This document shows positions 26,680-35,570 of a stretch of 64,000 nt of DNA, in pieces. Source of the DNA: Mesorhizobium muleiense (GTDB lineage: Bacteria; Pseudomonadota; Alphaproteobacteria; Rhizobiales; Rhizobiaceae); contig NZ_FNEE01000002.1 in the NCBI RefSeq assembly GCF_900099905.1, forward strand, positions 186,001 to 250,000, in the 5' to 3' direction. The notes under the pieces are model-generated. The model was given only the letters and a program-made list of their open reading frames with translations. It ran no database searches and was not told where the DNA came from. Each line of letters begins with the position of its first letter. Positions within the stretch are counted from its first letter, which is position 1. The position numbers were made by a program, and so were the translations under genes.

Positions 26680-27906
26680 TCAGGCCGACCGCTTCATCTC
26701 AACGACGGTGCCGTCCGCCAGCGCCTCGATATAGTCGCCCCACTTAGTCAGCGCCTGACGTTTCTGCGGCTCATAGGTTGACCTGTTGTAGACCGATGCG
26801 ACGCCTGACCGGTAGGACCGGTGCGACAGGCATTCCTCGATGACATGCGGCAGGATTCCGAGCGTCTCACCCATGTGAGTCGCCATCGACCGGCGCAAAT
26901 CGTGAATGCGCCAGGGCGTCATCGGCTTGGTGACGCCGGCCGCCTTGCGCGCCTTGGCGATCTGCCGGTCTAGCTCCGCCTTGGTGAAGCTGAAACTGCT
27001 GAACAGGCCGAACACCGGGCCGCCCTTTTCTGGCCGCTCCGGCAACAACGCCAACGCCTGCGCACTGAGTGGAACGCGATGTTCCATCTTCGCCTTCATG
27101 CGCTCTGCCGGGATGACCCAAAGCGCCTTGTCCAGATCGAACTCCGACCAGTCGGCGTTGGCGACTTCGTTCCGCCGCAGACCGAGCAAGAGCAGCAGCT
27201 TGATGATCTTGTTGCCGATGCTGTCGTCCACCGATGCGGCGTCCCACACTTCCACGATCTCGTCGGCGTCCAGCACCCGGTCACGCGACTCCGGCAGCGG
27301 CATCTTGCGTATGCCGATCACCGGGTTCGCCTTCGCCAGACCTTCCTCCATGCACCACGTGAAAAAGGCGCTGATGCTTGAGACAAGCACGATGGCGGTC
27401 GGCAAGCCGACTTCCTGACGGATGCGGTCGCGCAACGCCTTGACCTTTGCGCCGTCGATCTCATCCAGCGGCACCTTGTGCCACTCCCGGCAGTATTTTG
27501 TCAGATGCCGGCGCTGATTGGCCAGACTGCCCGGCCGGTTGCCCTTCTCATTTTTCTGATAGGTCAAGAACGGCTCGATGGGTTCGCCGAACCGGACCTG
27601 TGCCTTGATGCGCGCCGCCTCTTCCCGTTTCGCGGCGAGCGGGTTGTCGCCCAGCCGGGCGCGGCTCAAATGGCGGCCGGCTTCCTCGCGGGCCGTCTTG
27701 CAGGGCATGCCGGGGATATCGCCAAGCCACATCTTCTGGCCCTTACCGCCGAATTGCCAAGCGATATACCACGCCCGGCTGGTGCCTTTCTTGAGGTCAC
27801 GGATGCGGCAGGCGAAACCGCTGAGCTGGGTGTCCCACAGCCACACGTCATCGCTTGTCGGACGGAAGGAGGCGACGGCGGCGTCGCTGAGTTTGAGTAG
27901 AGGCAT
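26680..27906 (-). CDS. int: Tyrosine recombinase / integrase (P4-like)
   Basis: The 408-residue site-specific recombinase has an N-terminal DUF4102-like arm-binding domain (about 1-95: WDTQLSGFACRI, WLGDIPGMPCKTAREEA), a SAM-like core-binding domain (about 105-195) and the catalytic domain. The catalytic residues are visible: Arg244 in LGLRRNEV, His335 and Arg338 in RIHDLRRS, His362 in LSHRS and Tyr373 in VYNR. It should integrate and excise the element. It is transcribed leftward, starting 211 bases from the candidate right attachment core. The intact catalytic set suggests it is still functional. Confidence 0.95.
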   Translation of the reverse strand: MPLLKLSDAAVASFRPTSDDVWLWDTQLSGFACRIRDLKKGTSRAWYIAWQFGGKGQKMWLGDIPGMPCKTAREEAGRHLSRARLGDNPLAAKREEAARIKAQVRFGEPIEPFLTYQKNEKGNRPGSLANQRRHLTKYCREWHKVPLDEIDGAKVKALRDRIRQEVGLPTAIVLVSSISAFFTWCMEEGLAKANPVIGIRKMPLPESRDRVLDADEIVEVWDAASVDDSIGNKIIKLLLLLGLRRNEVANADWSEFDLDKALWVIPAERMKAKMEHRVPLSAQALALLPERPEKGGPVFGLFSSFSFTKAELDRQIAKARKAAGVTKPMTPWRIHDLRRSMATHMGETLGILPHVIEECLSHRSYRSGVASVYNRSTYEPQKRQALTKWGDYIEALADGTVVEMKRSA

Positions 27907-28300
27907 AATGGTTCTCCGTGGGTTTGTTTCTGGGGAGGCGCTGGGGAGAGAAACCGTGTCGTTCTCTCTGCCAAGAACCTGAGCAACTATTGCCCACAGA
28001 TATTTAGCTGCAAGAATTCAGAAAATGCAACCATAGCAACCACTTCGAACCGTAATGACGCTAGTAAAATGACTACTAATAAGCACCAAAAAGCTACTTC
28101 AAAAGGCGCTCAAAACTCTTAGCCAAAGTGCCGCAAAACGCAATCGGGGCGTCCGCAAATAGTGCCGCCACTTCCGCCACATCGAATCACGAAGCACAAA
28201 TTGCTGTCATCATAAGTCATGTCAGTCATAGGCCTTGGCGGCATGCGGCTTTCTGGTTTATGCTCACAGCTGCGCGGGGCGAAACAGGAGGAGTTTCGCC
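27907..28300. other. Integrase upstream region and right element boundary
   Basis: No gene is supported. The stretch from about 27980 to 28200 is A+T-rich compared with its surroundings, as expected for a recombination arm region. It contains the candidate right attachment core, TCTTAGCCAAAG (28117-28128). Confidence 0.45.
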
Positions 28301-28420
28301 ATGTCTCAGTTGAGCGGTATTGTGAGTTTGTTCCTGATCGCGGCGGCGTTTTTGACGTCGTGTGACACTCAGCAGCCTCAACAGGGCGCGGTAGAGTTGT
28401 CGACCATTGCAGCGGAGTAG
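28301..28420 (+). CDS. Tiny putative lipoprotein
   Basis: The 39-residue protein starts at the ATG at 28301 behind CAGGAGGAGTTTCGCC, an excellent ribosome site. A short hydrophobic signal (GIVSLFLIAAAFL) ends in the lipobox-like LTSC, leaving a mature peptide of about 20 residues beginning CDTQQPQQG. Similar short lipopeptides (entericidin-like) occur in many proteobacteria, but I cannot name this one. A good terminator follows at 28432. Confidence 0.6.
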   Translation: MSQLSGIVSLFLIAAAFLTSCDTQQPQQGAVELSTIAAE

Positions 28421-28431
28421 ATATCCCAGAG

Positions 28432-28462
28432 AAAAGGCCCCCGGTTCAACCGGGGGCCTTTT
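28432..28462. terminator. Bidirectional intrinsic terminator
   Basis: AAAAGGCCCCCGG pairs CCGGGGGCCTTTT around the loop TTCAA. It lies between the convergent lipoprotein and PRC-barrel genes and has T-runs in both directions. Confidence 0.9.
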
Positions 28463-28480
28463 GATTCCGGCAGAGCAAGA

Positions 28481-28846
28481 TCAATGCCAATAAGGCTCGA
28501 CCCTGTAGTAACTGTATGAAGCATCACGCGCGGCCTCGCCGTCGGCGCCCGTCAATTCGTTGATCGAATAGGCGGGAGCTGCCTTCAGTTGCTCCTTGGT
28601 GAACGGCACGACATAGCCGCCCTTGTTCTCGTCATAGTCGAGGCTCGCCCACGGAATGGCGTGGTATTTCTCGCCGATGCCGAGAAATCCGCCAAAGCCG
28701 ATCACGGCAAACATGATTCCATTCGACAATTTGTCGAGCATGACATCCTCGATGTCGCCGATGTGCGTGCCTTCCGTGTTGTAGACGGAAGTGCCGATCA
28801 CCCGCGAGGCAGCGATGGCTTCAGTATGTCCTGTCTGGGTTGTCAT
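28481..28846 (-). CDS. PRC-barrel domain protein
   Basis: The 121-residue cytoplasmic protein has one PRC barrel: ASRVIGTSVYNTEGTHIGDIEDVMLDK, then GIMFAVIGFGGFLGIGEKYHAIPW. These are the hallmarks of the small PRC-barrel proteins, often stress-linked, that abound in rhizobia. The C-terminal tail is polar with several Tyr (YSYYRVEPYWH). PRC barrels mediate protein contacts; no enzymatic role is known. AGAGGAGCACATC gives a good ribosome site. Confidence 0.88.
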   Translation of the reverse strand: MTTQTGHTEAIAASRVIGTSVYNTEGTHIGDIEDVMLDKLSNGIMFAVIGFGGFLGIGEKYHAIPWASLDYDENKGGYVVPFTKEQLKAAPAYSINELTGADGEAARDASYSYYRVEPYWH

Positions 28847-28943
28847 GATGTGCTCCTCTTGTCGTTCACTTCAGCTTCGACAATGAGGAGAGGGCTGCGA
28901 AGGTTCCAGACTTTTATGGACGCGGTCATACGTGCAGGGCTGA

Positions 28944-29147
28944 TCACTCAGCGAGGATGAAGGTGACCTTCATGTTGACGCGGTAGGCGGAGATCGTGCC
29001 GTTCTCGACGACGACCTTCTGGTCCTGGATCCAGGCGCCTTCGACGTTCTTCAATGTCTTTGCTGCGCGGGCAATCCCCTGTTCGATGGCGTCCTGAAAG
29101 CTCTTATTCGACGATGATGTGATTTCGGTGACGCGGGCGACGGACAT
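28944..29147 (-). CDS. Dodecin
   Basis: The 67-residue flavin-binding dodecin assembles as a dodecamer that stores riboflavin or FMN. The family sequence is plain: VARVTEITSSSNKSFQDAIEQGIARAAKTLKNVEGAWI with the flavin-stacking Trp, followed by strands VVVENGTISAYRVNMKVTFIL. The ATG at 29147 follows GGAGGAAGCC; a start five codons upstream is less likely. It is probably monocistronic, between the PRC-barrel gene and kdsA. Confidence 0.93.
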   Translation of the reverse strand: MSVARVTEITSSSNKSFQDAIEQGIARAAKTLKNVEGAWIQDQKVVVENGTISAYRVNMKVTFILAE

Positions 29148-29247
29148 GGCTTCCTCCTCCAAGGCACTCGGTTGCCTGGGCAGCGTACAACCGGCGCCTG
29201 TTGATCACAAGTTCTGGTCGGACTTAGGGCTGGGCCGCTGAACTTGC

Positions 29248-30078
29248 TCAGCCCTTGGCGACGCGATCGAATGCCATCAGCCTTTCAAGCAGCGCCCGAA
29301 GGTCCTTCAGCGGCACCATGTTGGGACCGTCGGAGGGGGCGTTGTCGGGATCCTGATGCGTCTCGATGAAGACGCCGGCGACACCGACCGCAACCGCGGC
29401 GCGCGCCAGCGTCTCGACGAAGCGCCGATCGCCGCCTGACGAGCCGCCCTGCCCGCCCGGCTGCTGCACCGAATGCGTGGCGTCGAAAATCACGGGCGCG
29501 CCGATCTCGGCCATGATCGGCAGGGCGCGCATATCGGACACTAGCGTGTTGTAGCCGAAGGACGCGCCGCGCTCGGTGACCAGCACATTGGCGTTGCCGG
29601 AACCGGTGACCTTGGCGACGACGTTCTTCATGTCCCACGGCGCGAGGAACTGGCCCTTCTTCACATTGACGACCTTGCCGGTTCTTGCCGCCGCGATCAG
29701 CAGATCGGTCTGGCGACTGAGGAAAGCCGGAATCTGCAGGATATCGACATGCGGCGCCACGAGCGCGCACTGTTCCTCGGTGTGGATGTCGGTCAGGATC
29801 GGCAGCGAAAACGCCTTGCGCAAATCGTCGAAGACGGGCAGCGCCGCATCGAGCCCGGCGCCGCGCGTGCCGCCAAGCGAGGTGCGGTTGGCCTTGTCGT
29901 AACTGGTCTTGTAGACGAGGCCTAGCCCGAGCTTCTCGGTCAGTTCCTTCAGCGCGCCAGCCATGTCGAAGGCGTGCTGGCGCGATTCAAGCTGGCACGG
30001 GCCGGCAATCAGCGACAGCGGCGCGCTGTTGCCAAAGACGACATTGCCGACGGTTACGGACGAATTGGGCTTGCTCAT
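29248..30078 (-). CDS. kdsA: 3-deoxy-8-phosphooctulonate synthase (KDO-8-P synthase)
   Basis: This 276-residue enzyme condenses arabinose-5-phosphate with phosphoenolpyruvate to make KDO-8-phosphate for lipopolysaccharide core. Typical motifs are LIAGPCQLESRQHAFDMAG, KTSYDKANRTSLGGTRGAGLD, LQIPAFLSRQTDLL, VNVKKGQFLAPWDMKNV, FDATHSVQQPGG and VFIETHQDPDNAPSDGPNM. It is coupled by a 4-base overlap to the VOC gene upstream. In related genomes eno sits immediately downstream; here the integrative element and three small genes intervene. Confidence 0.97.
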   Translation of the reverse strand: MSKPNSSVTVGNVVFGNSAPLSLIAGPCQLESRQHAFDMAGALKELTEKLGLGLVYKTSYDKANRTSLGGTRGAGLDAALPVFDDLRKAFSLPILTDIHTEEQCALVAPHVDILQIPAFLSRQTDLLIAAARTGKVVNVKKGQFLAPWDMKNVVAKVTGSGNANVLVTERGASFGYNTLVSDMRALPIMAEIGAPVIFDATHSVQQPGGQGGSSGGDRRFVETLARAAVAVGVAGVFIETHQDPDNAPSDGPNMVPLKDLRALLERLMAFDRVAKG

Positions 30079-30998
30079 GCTTTCTCCTGGAAAACGAAGG
30101 CCGCACCCTGCCCGGATGCCGGCCGCACGACAATATCATCGCCGCGTATGTCATGTTCGACGGACCTTGCTGCAAGCAGCTTGGCGACCATGGCGGCGGA
30201 ACCAACTAAAAAGACGATCGCCGCGAAGCGGAGGTTCGATGGCGCGCCGGCAGGTATGCCGAAGCGCGTTTCGAAGGCGGCGGGGTCAAGCAGGGTCAAG
30301 GTCGCGTTCGGCAGGTCAAGCGCGGTGCTGCTCCCCTGCCCGGTCGCCGGACTGCGCGTCGCGATCGAAATCAATCGGTGCTGTTCGGCTGGCTCGGTGC
30401 TGACCGCCACGACTTCGATGATGCCGGTTGCGCCATTGGCGTGGACCTGCAGCGCGCTGCGGTCCACTTTCGGCGCATTGATCCGCTCGCAGGCAAACAG
30501 GAATGCATCCGTCGCCCCGGTGCCGGAGGCGAAGGCCAGTTTGAACGATGCCGTGTCGCTGTTTCCCGCCGAGTCGGTGAAGGCGCGCGAAAAGCTCAGC
30601 ATGTCTCCAGCCGACAGGCCGGCTTCGACATAGCGTGCGTGGTCGGCATCCGCACTTTGGGTGCCCAGGACAAGGGCGGAAAATCCCTCATCGCCGCAGC
30701 TGTCGCGATAGGCGCGATCGCGCGCGACGAAGGCGTTGCCGTCGGCGATCGCTTTCGCCGCCGCTTGCGCATTGCCCACTGCCAGCAACTCGAGATAGGT
30801 GCCGTCCTCAAGGAAGACGCAGCAGTTTTCCGTGCCGAAAGGATGGATGCCGGTCGGCGCCACAACAAAGCCAAGCGAAACCAGCCGCGCCCGCGCCACG
30901 TCGAGGCTGGCGGTCGGCAGCACAAGATGGTCAAGGGGACAAGCGCCGGGCGGGTAAGCGCCGGGCGAATGAGGGCGTGCTGGCATCGTTTCGGTCAT
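30075..30998 (-). CDS. VOC/glyoxalase-like domain protein
   Basis: The 307-residue protein begins its fold at CPLDHLVLPTASLDVARARLVSLGF and continues with IHPFGTENCCVFLEDGTYLELLAV, the pattern of the Glyoxalase_3 group of vicinal-oxygen-chelate proteins. A second, weaker VOC repeat follows in the C-terminal half (VVAVSTEPAEQHRLISIATR). The His and Glu at the expected metal positions in the first repeat (DHL, YLEL) suggest metal binding. The substrate is unknown. The stop overlaps the kdsA start, so it is the first gene of a coupled pair, which may be a hint of a carbohydrate-related role. Confidence 0.82.
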   Translation of the reverse strand: MTETMPARPHSPGAYPPGACPLDHLVLPTASLDVARARLVSLGFVVAPTGIHPFGTENCCVFLEDGTYLELLAVGNAQAAAKAIADGNAFVARDRAYRDSCGDEGFSALVLGTQSADADHARYVEAGLSAGDMLSFSRAFTDSAGNSDTASFKLAFASGTGATDAFLFACERINAPKVDRSALQVHANGATGIIEVVAVSTEPAEQHRLISIATRSPATGQGSSTALDLPNATLTLLDPAAFETRFGIPAGAPSNLRFAAIVFLVGSAAMVAKLLAARSVEHDIRGDDIVVRPASGQGAAFVFQEKA

Positions 30999-31048
30999 GC
31001 CGGCGCGGTGTGCATCATTCCGGAAGTTGGTTCAAGGGCCCTCGCCTG

Positions 31049-31138
31049 ATGCGCAGGGATTTCATGGCGGCAGCGGTCGTCGCGATGGCTGTTCTTGGCC
31101 ATGCTGGCCTGGGACGCGCCGAAGCGGCCGGGCGCTGA
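31049..31138 (+). other. 29-codon signal-peptide-like frame, doubtful
   Basis: A short frame, MRRDFMAAAVVAMAVLGHAG, ends in GRAEAAGR and stop. It looks like a cleavable or Tat-like signal sequence with nothing after it. It may be the remnant of a secreted protein gene or chance; there is no clear ribosome site. Confidence 0.2.
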
Positions 31139-31193
31139 TCCGACCGAACCAACCGCCGCAGACGGGTGCGCTCCTGCTTCGGTCAGTTTCCCT

Positions 31194-31484
31194 TCAAGTC
31201 GCAGCCACGATGTCCGCCGAATAGCGCAGTTCGCGCAGCGGTTTGACCTGGCTGGTCGTCTCGGCATAGAGCGGATGCGCCTTGTAGGCGGCCAGAGCGG
31301 CGTCATCCTCGAACTCGGCATAAACGACCACGTCGATCTCGTCCGAAAGCGGGTCGACCTTGCTGTTGAGCGTCACCTCGAACAGACAGGAATGGGGGAT
31401 GTTGCCCAGCGCCAGCAAGCCCGTGCGTACGGCCTCGACGTCCTCTTTGTGCCGTGCGCTGAAGAAAACGATATGCCGGATCAA
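31194..31484 (-). CDS. Dabb-family (stress-responsive A/B barrel) protein
   Basis: The 96-residue ferredoxin-like dimeric barrel protein matches the Dabb family: IRHIVFFSARHKEDVEAVRTGLLALG, then FEVTLNSKVDPLSDEIDVVVYAEFEDDAALAAYKAHPLY. I chose the TTG at 31484 because AGGAGG lies 6 bases upstream and it places RHIVFF at the N-terminus as in the family; the ATG-started frame to 31550 adds an unrelated 22 residues. The function is unclear; some relatives are small-molecule cyclases or stress proteins. Confidence 0.85.
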   Translation of the reverse strand: MIRHIVFFSARHKEDVEAVRTGLLALGNIPHSCLFEVTLNSKVDPLSDEIDVVVYAEFEDDAALAAYKAHPLYAETTSQVKPLRELRYSADIVAAT

Positions 31485-31592
31485 CCCCAGCCTCCTCGAT
31501 CGATGTGCAGCCATGTTTTGTGTGGGCAACACGATTGCGTCAACCGGCAACGATGTCGCGGCAACAACGCGTTGGGGCGAAGGCGAGGAAAC

Positions 31593-31727
31593 CTACATCA
31601 TGCTGGTGATGTAGCGCACGATGCGGTTAATCTCCCTGACCGTGGTGTCGAGATAGCTGCCCTGATTGTAGAGCCCGTCCCAGATCAGGAAGAACGTGAC
31701 GGCGCAGATGACGATGACATAACGCAT
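31593..31727 (-). CDS. Small single-helix membrane protein
   Basis: The 44-residue protein is MRYVIVICAVTFFLIWDGLYN followed by a polar tail ending VREINRIVRYITSMM. One transmembrane helix (2-18) and an amphipathic C-terminal helix are visible. Similar short proteins are annotated as hypothetical in rhizobia. The upstream leader TAGTTTTAGCC gives no strong ribosome site. The frame continues 84 codons upstream, but that part reads like non-coding sequence. The ~240 bases up to the cfa start hold no other gene. Confidence 0.55.
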   Translation of the reverse strand: MRYVIVICAVTFFLIWDGLYNQGSYLDTTVREINRIVRYITSMM

Positions 31728-31970
31728 GGCTAAAACTACTGCATCCGGGTGGCTGCAACCATAGTGATTCCGGCGTTGATCAGCGCCCTCCCCCAAAATC
31801 TTTCCATGATCCGTGCTCGCTTGCCTTGGCTCTTGAAGTTCCCCTTGATGACGTGAAAGATTGCTGCGGGGATTCATCGGGAAGCGGCGTTCGCGCCCTG
31901 CCGATGAACTGCGAGAGAGTTGCAAACCGGCGATTTTGCGCCGGCGCCGCAGAAGTCCCGGGGGCGTGAC

Positions 31971-33227
31971 ATGGCTCACAAGGAAGACACCAGCGTTGCG
32001 TCGGGCGACGCGGTCAGATTGGACGAATTCAATTTCGCCGAGACCGTCAAAGGCCTGCCGGCCAAGGCGCGCATGGTGCTGTCGGCGGCGATGAACCTGC
32101 CGCGTGGCTCGCTCAAGGTGAGGATGCCGGACGGCCGCGCCGTCCTCGTCGGCGGCAAGGGCCCGGGTCCGGACGCCGAACTGGTGCTCAAGAACTGGCG
32201 CCTGCCCGGCCGCGCCTTCACCGGCGGCACCATCGGCATCGCCGAATCCTACATCGACGGCGATTGGGACAGTCCCGATGTGACCAGTTTCCTGGAACTG
32301 TTCGTCGTCAATTCAGAAATCGGAGAGCGCATCGCCGGCGGCGCCAGCTGGTTGATCAACGCCGTCCAGCGTGTCCGCCACTGGTTCAACCAAAACACCC
32401 GCACCGGCTCGAAGCGCAACATTTCGGCGCATTACGATCTCGGCAACGCCTTTTACAAGGAATGGCTGGATCCGAGCATGACCTATTCGTCGGCGCTCTA
32501 TGCGGCTGGTGCCAACGATCTGGAAAGCGCGCAAGCCGCCAAATATCGCGCGCTGGCCAAGGACACGGGCATCGGCGCGAACGACCACGTGCTTGAAATC
32601 GGTTGCGGCTGGGGCGGCTTTGCCGAATTCGCGGCGCGCGAGATCGGCTGCCGCGTCACCGGGCTGACAATCAGCCGCGAGCAGCATGATTTCGCCAGAG
32701 CACGCGTCCAGAAGGCTGGATTTGCCGACAAGATCGACATCAAGCTGCAGGACTACCGCGACGAAACCGGTTCCTACGACCGCATCGCCTCGATCGAGAT
32801 GTTCGAGGCGGTCGGCGAAAAGTACTGGCCCGTGTTTTTCGGCAAGATGAAGGATTGCCTGCGGCCTGGCGGCACCGCCGGCCTGCAGATCATCACCATC
32901 AACGAGAAAGCCTACGATACCTATCGCGCCCGGCCGGATTTCATCCAGCGTTACGTCTTCCCGGGCGGCATGCTGCCGACGCCGTCGATCCTGAAAACGC
33001 TCGGCAAAGACCATGGCCTTGCTCATCTGCGCGAGCGCATTTTCCCGGACGACTATGCCCGCACGCTCGCCGAATGGCGCCACCGTTTTTGTGGGTCATG
33101 GGAAAAGATCGTCCCGCTCGGTTTCGACGACCGCTTCAAGAAGCTCTGGGAGTTTTACCTGCATTATTGCGAAGCCGGCTTCCGCGCCAGCTACATCGAT
33201 GTCCGCCAGGTGGTTTACAGGGCTTAG
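31971..33227 (+). CDS. cfa: Cyclopropane-fatty-acyl-phospholipid synthase family protein
   Basis: This 418-residue enzyme methylenates unsaturated acyl chains in membrane phospholipids using SAM. The N-terminal lipid-binding part includes LPGRAFTGGTIGIAESYIDGDWDSPDVTSF. The catalytic part has ISAHYDLGNAFYKEWLDPSMTYSSALY, SAM motif I LEIGCGWGGFAEFAARE, IEMFEAVGEKYWPVFFGKM and the end AGFRASYIDVRQVVYRA. The ATG at 31971 is used because residues further upstream are low-complexity. Likely peripheral membrane; a methyltransferase variant acting on other lipids cannot be excluded. Confidence 0.93.
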   Translation: MAHKEDTSVASGDAVRLDEFNFAETVKGLPAKARMVLSAAMNLPRGSLKVRMPDGRAVLVGGKGPGPDAELVLKNWRLPGRAFTGGTIGIAESYIDGDWDSPDVTSFLELFVVNSEIGERIAGGASWLINAVQRVRHWFNQNTRTGSKRNISAHYDLGNAFYKEWLDPSMTYSSALYAAGANDLESAQAAKYRALAKDTGIGANDHVLEIGCGWGGFAEFAAREIGCRVTGLTISREQHDFARARVQKAGFADKIDIKLQDYRDETGSYDRIASIEMFEAVGEKYWPVFFGKMKDCLRPGGTAGLQIITINEKAYDTYRARPDFIQRYVFPGGMLPTPSILKTLGKDHGLAHLRERIFPDDYARTLAEWRHRFCGSWEKIVPLGFDDRFKKLWEFYLHYCEAGFRASYIDVRQVVYRA

Positions 33228-33434
33228 GCCGGCGACGACTAATTTCCGCATGGGATCAATTGGTTCTCCGTCGAACATCAAGTCGATGATGCGGTTCGAG
33301 CCGGCTGCTGTTCAACGGCGTGCCAGCCTTCAACAGCGTGCCAAGTCCTGACCGAAGCACAGCTTCGCGCCTGAATCCGGTCGAGTCCATAAGGGAACAG
33401 ATGACGTGCGGATGCATGTGCGCGGGCGGAGACG

Positions 33435-34700
33435 TCAGTTCCTGTCGTCGTCGCCTTGGGTGATCAGCCGCGCGCTGCGCTGCCCTGTCAGGTAGATCCA
33501 TAGCCAGCTCAGCGAAACCGCAAGCCGGTTACGGAAGCCGATCAGGAAATAGATGTGCGCCAGGCCCCATAGCCACCAGGCCAGCCGGCCGGTGAGCTTG
33601 ATCCAGCCGAAGTCGATCGCGGCGGCGCGCTTGCCGATCGTCGCCAGATCGCCGTCATGCCTGTAGCGGAAAGGCCGCGGGTTCATGTCGCCGGCAAGCC
33701 GGGCCTTGATCGTCGCGGCGACATGCCGGCCCTGCTGCTTGGCGGCGGGTGCTACGCCGGGTACCATGCGGCCATCCGGCCGCAGGACGTGCGCAGCGTC
33801 ACCGACGACGAAAATCTCCGGGCTGCCCGGCACGGTCAGATCGGGCTCGACCAGCACCCTGCCGGCGCGGTCCGCTGCCGCCCCCAGCCATTCGGCTGCC
33901 GGCGAAGCGGCGACGCCTGCTGCCCACAGGATAGTCCTGGCCGGCAGATGCGTTTCACCGAAGACGACACCCTCCGCGTCGCAACGTGTCACCGGCCGAC
34001 CGAGTTCGACCGTCACGCCAAGCCGCTCGAGCGCCTTGCTGGCATAGTCGGAGAGTTCCGGCGCGAAATTGGGAAGGATACGGTCACCGGCCTCGATCAG
34101 CACCACGCGCGTCTGCCGCGTATCGATGTTGCGGAACTCGCCGCGCAGCATCTCGTGCGCCAGTTCGACAATGGTGCCGGCCAGTTCCACGCCGGTCGGT
34201 CCGCCACCGACGATCGCCAATGTCAGCAGCGCCTGGCGCTTGGCGGGATCGGTCTCCCGCTCGGCCTGCTCGAAGGCGAGCAGGATGCGCCGTCGAATGG
34301 TGGTGGCGTCCTCCAACGTCTTCAGCCCCGGTGCGAAAGGCTCCCACTCGTCATGGCCGAAATAGGCGTGGCGGGCGCCGGTGGCCAGCAGCAGCGTGTC
34401 GTATCCAACCGCGCCGCCATCATCGAGCAGCACGTTTCCGCCGGCGCGGTCGACGCCGCTGACGGTGGCCAGCAGTGTCGTCACATCCTTGCGCTTGCGC
34501 AGGAGATGGCGGATCGGCCAGGCGACTTCCGAGGTCGCCAGCGCCGTGGTCGCCACCTGATAGAGCAGCGGCTGGAAAAGATGATGGTTGCGCTTGTCGA
34601 TCATGGTGATGCGCACCGGCGCACCGTCAAGCGCGCGGGTGAATTCGAGACCCCCAAAGCCCGCCCCGACGACGACGACATGATGTCTGGTTTCGTTCAT
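33435..34700 (-). CDS. ndh: Type II NADH dehydrogenase (NDH-2)-like FAD oxidoreductase
   Basis: The 421-residue flavoprotein has FAD motif VVVVGAGFGGLEFTRAL, NADH motif LAIVGGGPTGVELAGTI, ARTILWAAGVAASP, IFVVGDAAHVL and QQGRHVAATIKARL, the NDH-2 order. The C-terminal amphipathic and hydrophobic region (WIKLTGRLAWWLWGLAHIYFLIGFRNRLAVSLSW) docks it on the membrane. It transfers electrons from NADH to quinone without proton pumping. The ATG at 34700 follows GGAGTGAATGAG; the longer frame to 34856 is Cys/Pro-rich and unlikely. The 207 bases after it, up to cfa, show nothing. Confidence 0.92.
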   Translation of the reverse strand: MNETRHHVVVVGAGFGGLEFTRALDGAPVRITMIDKRNHHLFQPLLYQVATTALATSEVAWPIRHLLRKRKDVTTLLATVSGVDRAGGNVLLDDGGAVGYDTLLLATGARHAYFGHDEWEPFAPGLKTLEDATTIRRRILLAFEQAERETDPAKRQALLTLAIVGGGPTGVELAGTIVELAHEMLRGEFRNIDTRQTRVVLIEAGDRILPNFAPELSDYASKALERLGVTVELGRPVTRCDAEGVVFGETHLPARTILWAAGVAASPAAEWLGAAADRAGRVLVEPDLTVPGSPEIFVVGDAAHVLRPDGRMVPGVAPAAKQQGRHVAATIKARLAGDMNPRPFRYRHDGDLATIGKRAAAIDFGWIKLTGRLAWWLWGLAHIYFLIGFRNRLAVSLSWLWIYLTGQRSARLITQGDDDRN

Positions 34701-34913
34701 CTCATTCACTCCGGGAGCAGGTTGGGCCAGGAGAGCAGGTGGGGCGGGAGCGCAGACTGGACAGCAATTTCGCCAAGGCTGATGTAGCGACTTTTGTGCA
34801 CCGCAACAACATCCGACTTTGCCGACTGCCCGCCCTGAGATGTCGCTGTTGTACATGCCCCCATCCTGCCGCCGAGTATAATTTCATCGAGGCAGACGAA
34901 AGGAGAGAGGAAC

Positions 34914-35570
34914 TTGGATAGCGATCATGACGACGGTCCGGAGCAATATTCCTCGCCGCCTTGCTTCATGCACGAGCTCGACCCGGAATTCCGGCCGCTC
35001 CTATCCGACTGGAACGACGTGAAACGATGGCGCAAGGCCGAGCGCGAGCGGCTGATTGCGGCGCGCCTCGCTGTCCCGGCTGACGCGCGGACGGCAATGT
35101 CGCAGCGCATCGGCAAAAACCTCGACGCGGTGATCGGCGACATTGCCGGCCGCATGGTCAGCCTCTACTGGCCGTTCCGCGGCGAGCCGGATTTGCGGGC
35201 CTGGATGGCTTCCGTCAATGAGCGCGGCGGCCGTACCGCGCTGCCTGTTGTCGTCGAAAAAGCCCGCCCGCTCATCTTTCGCGCCTACGCACCGGGCGAC
35301 CGGCTTGAGAAGGGTGTCTGGAACATCCCGATCCCGGCTGGAGGCGATCCGGTGCTGCCCGACATCGTCATCTCGCCTGTCGTCGGCATCGATCCGAGAC
35401 AGTATCGGCTGGGCTATGGCGGCGGCTTCTTCGACCGCACGCTGGCGGCGATGCCGTTCAAGCCGCTGGTCATCGGTGTCGGCTACGAACTGCAGCGCAT
35501 CGCCACCATCTACCCGCAGCCGCATGACATCCCGATGGACCGGGTGGTAACGGAGGCTTTCAAAGCCTAG
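34914..35570 (+). CDS. 5-formyltetrahydrofolate cyclo-ligase family protein
   Basis: The 218-residue ATP-dependent enzyme converts 5-formyl-THF to 5,10-methenyl-THF. The family pattern is visible: WRKAERERLIAARLAVPADAR, VSLYWPFRGEPDLRAW, ISPVVGIDPRQYRLGYGGGFFDRTL and VIGVGYELQRI. The start is TTG at 34914 behind AGGAGAGAGGAAC. A short extension of about 35 residues, ending near LLSDWNDVKRW, precedes the usual start. Its 3' end overlaps the lrp gene on the opposite strand by 4 bases. Confidence 0.9.
   Translation: MDSDHDDGPEQYSSPPCFMHELDPEFRPLLSDWNDVKRWRKAERERLIAARLAVPADARTAMSQRIGKNLDAVIGDIAGRMVSLYWPFRGEPDLRAWMASVNERGGRTALPVVVEKARPLIFRAYAPGDRLEKGVWNIPIPAGGDPVLPDIVISPVVGIDPRQYRLGYGGGFFDRTLAAMPFKPLVIGVGYELQRIATIYPQPHDIPMDRVVTEAFKA

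Noticed and set aside
31593..31979. 128-codon form of the small membrane protein upstream of cfa
   Set aside because: The first 84 residues are Arg/Ser-rich and overlap the cfa leader; only the last 44 residues look like a protein.
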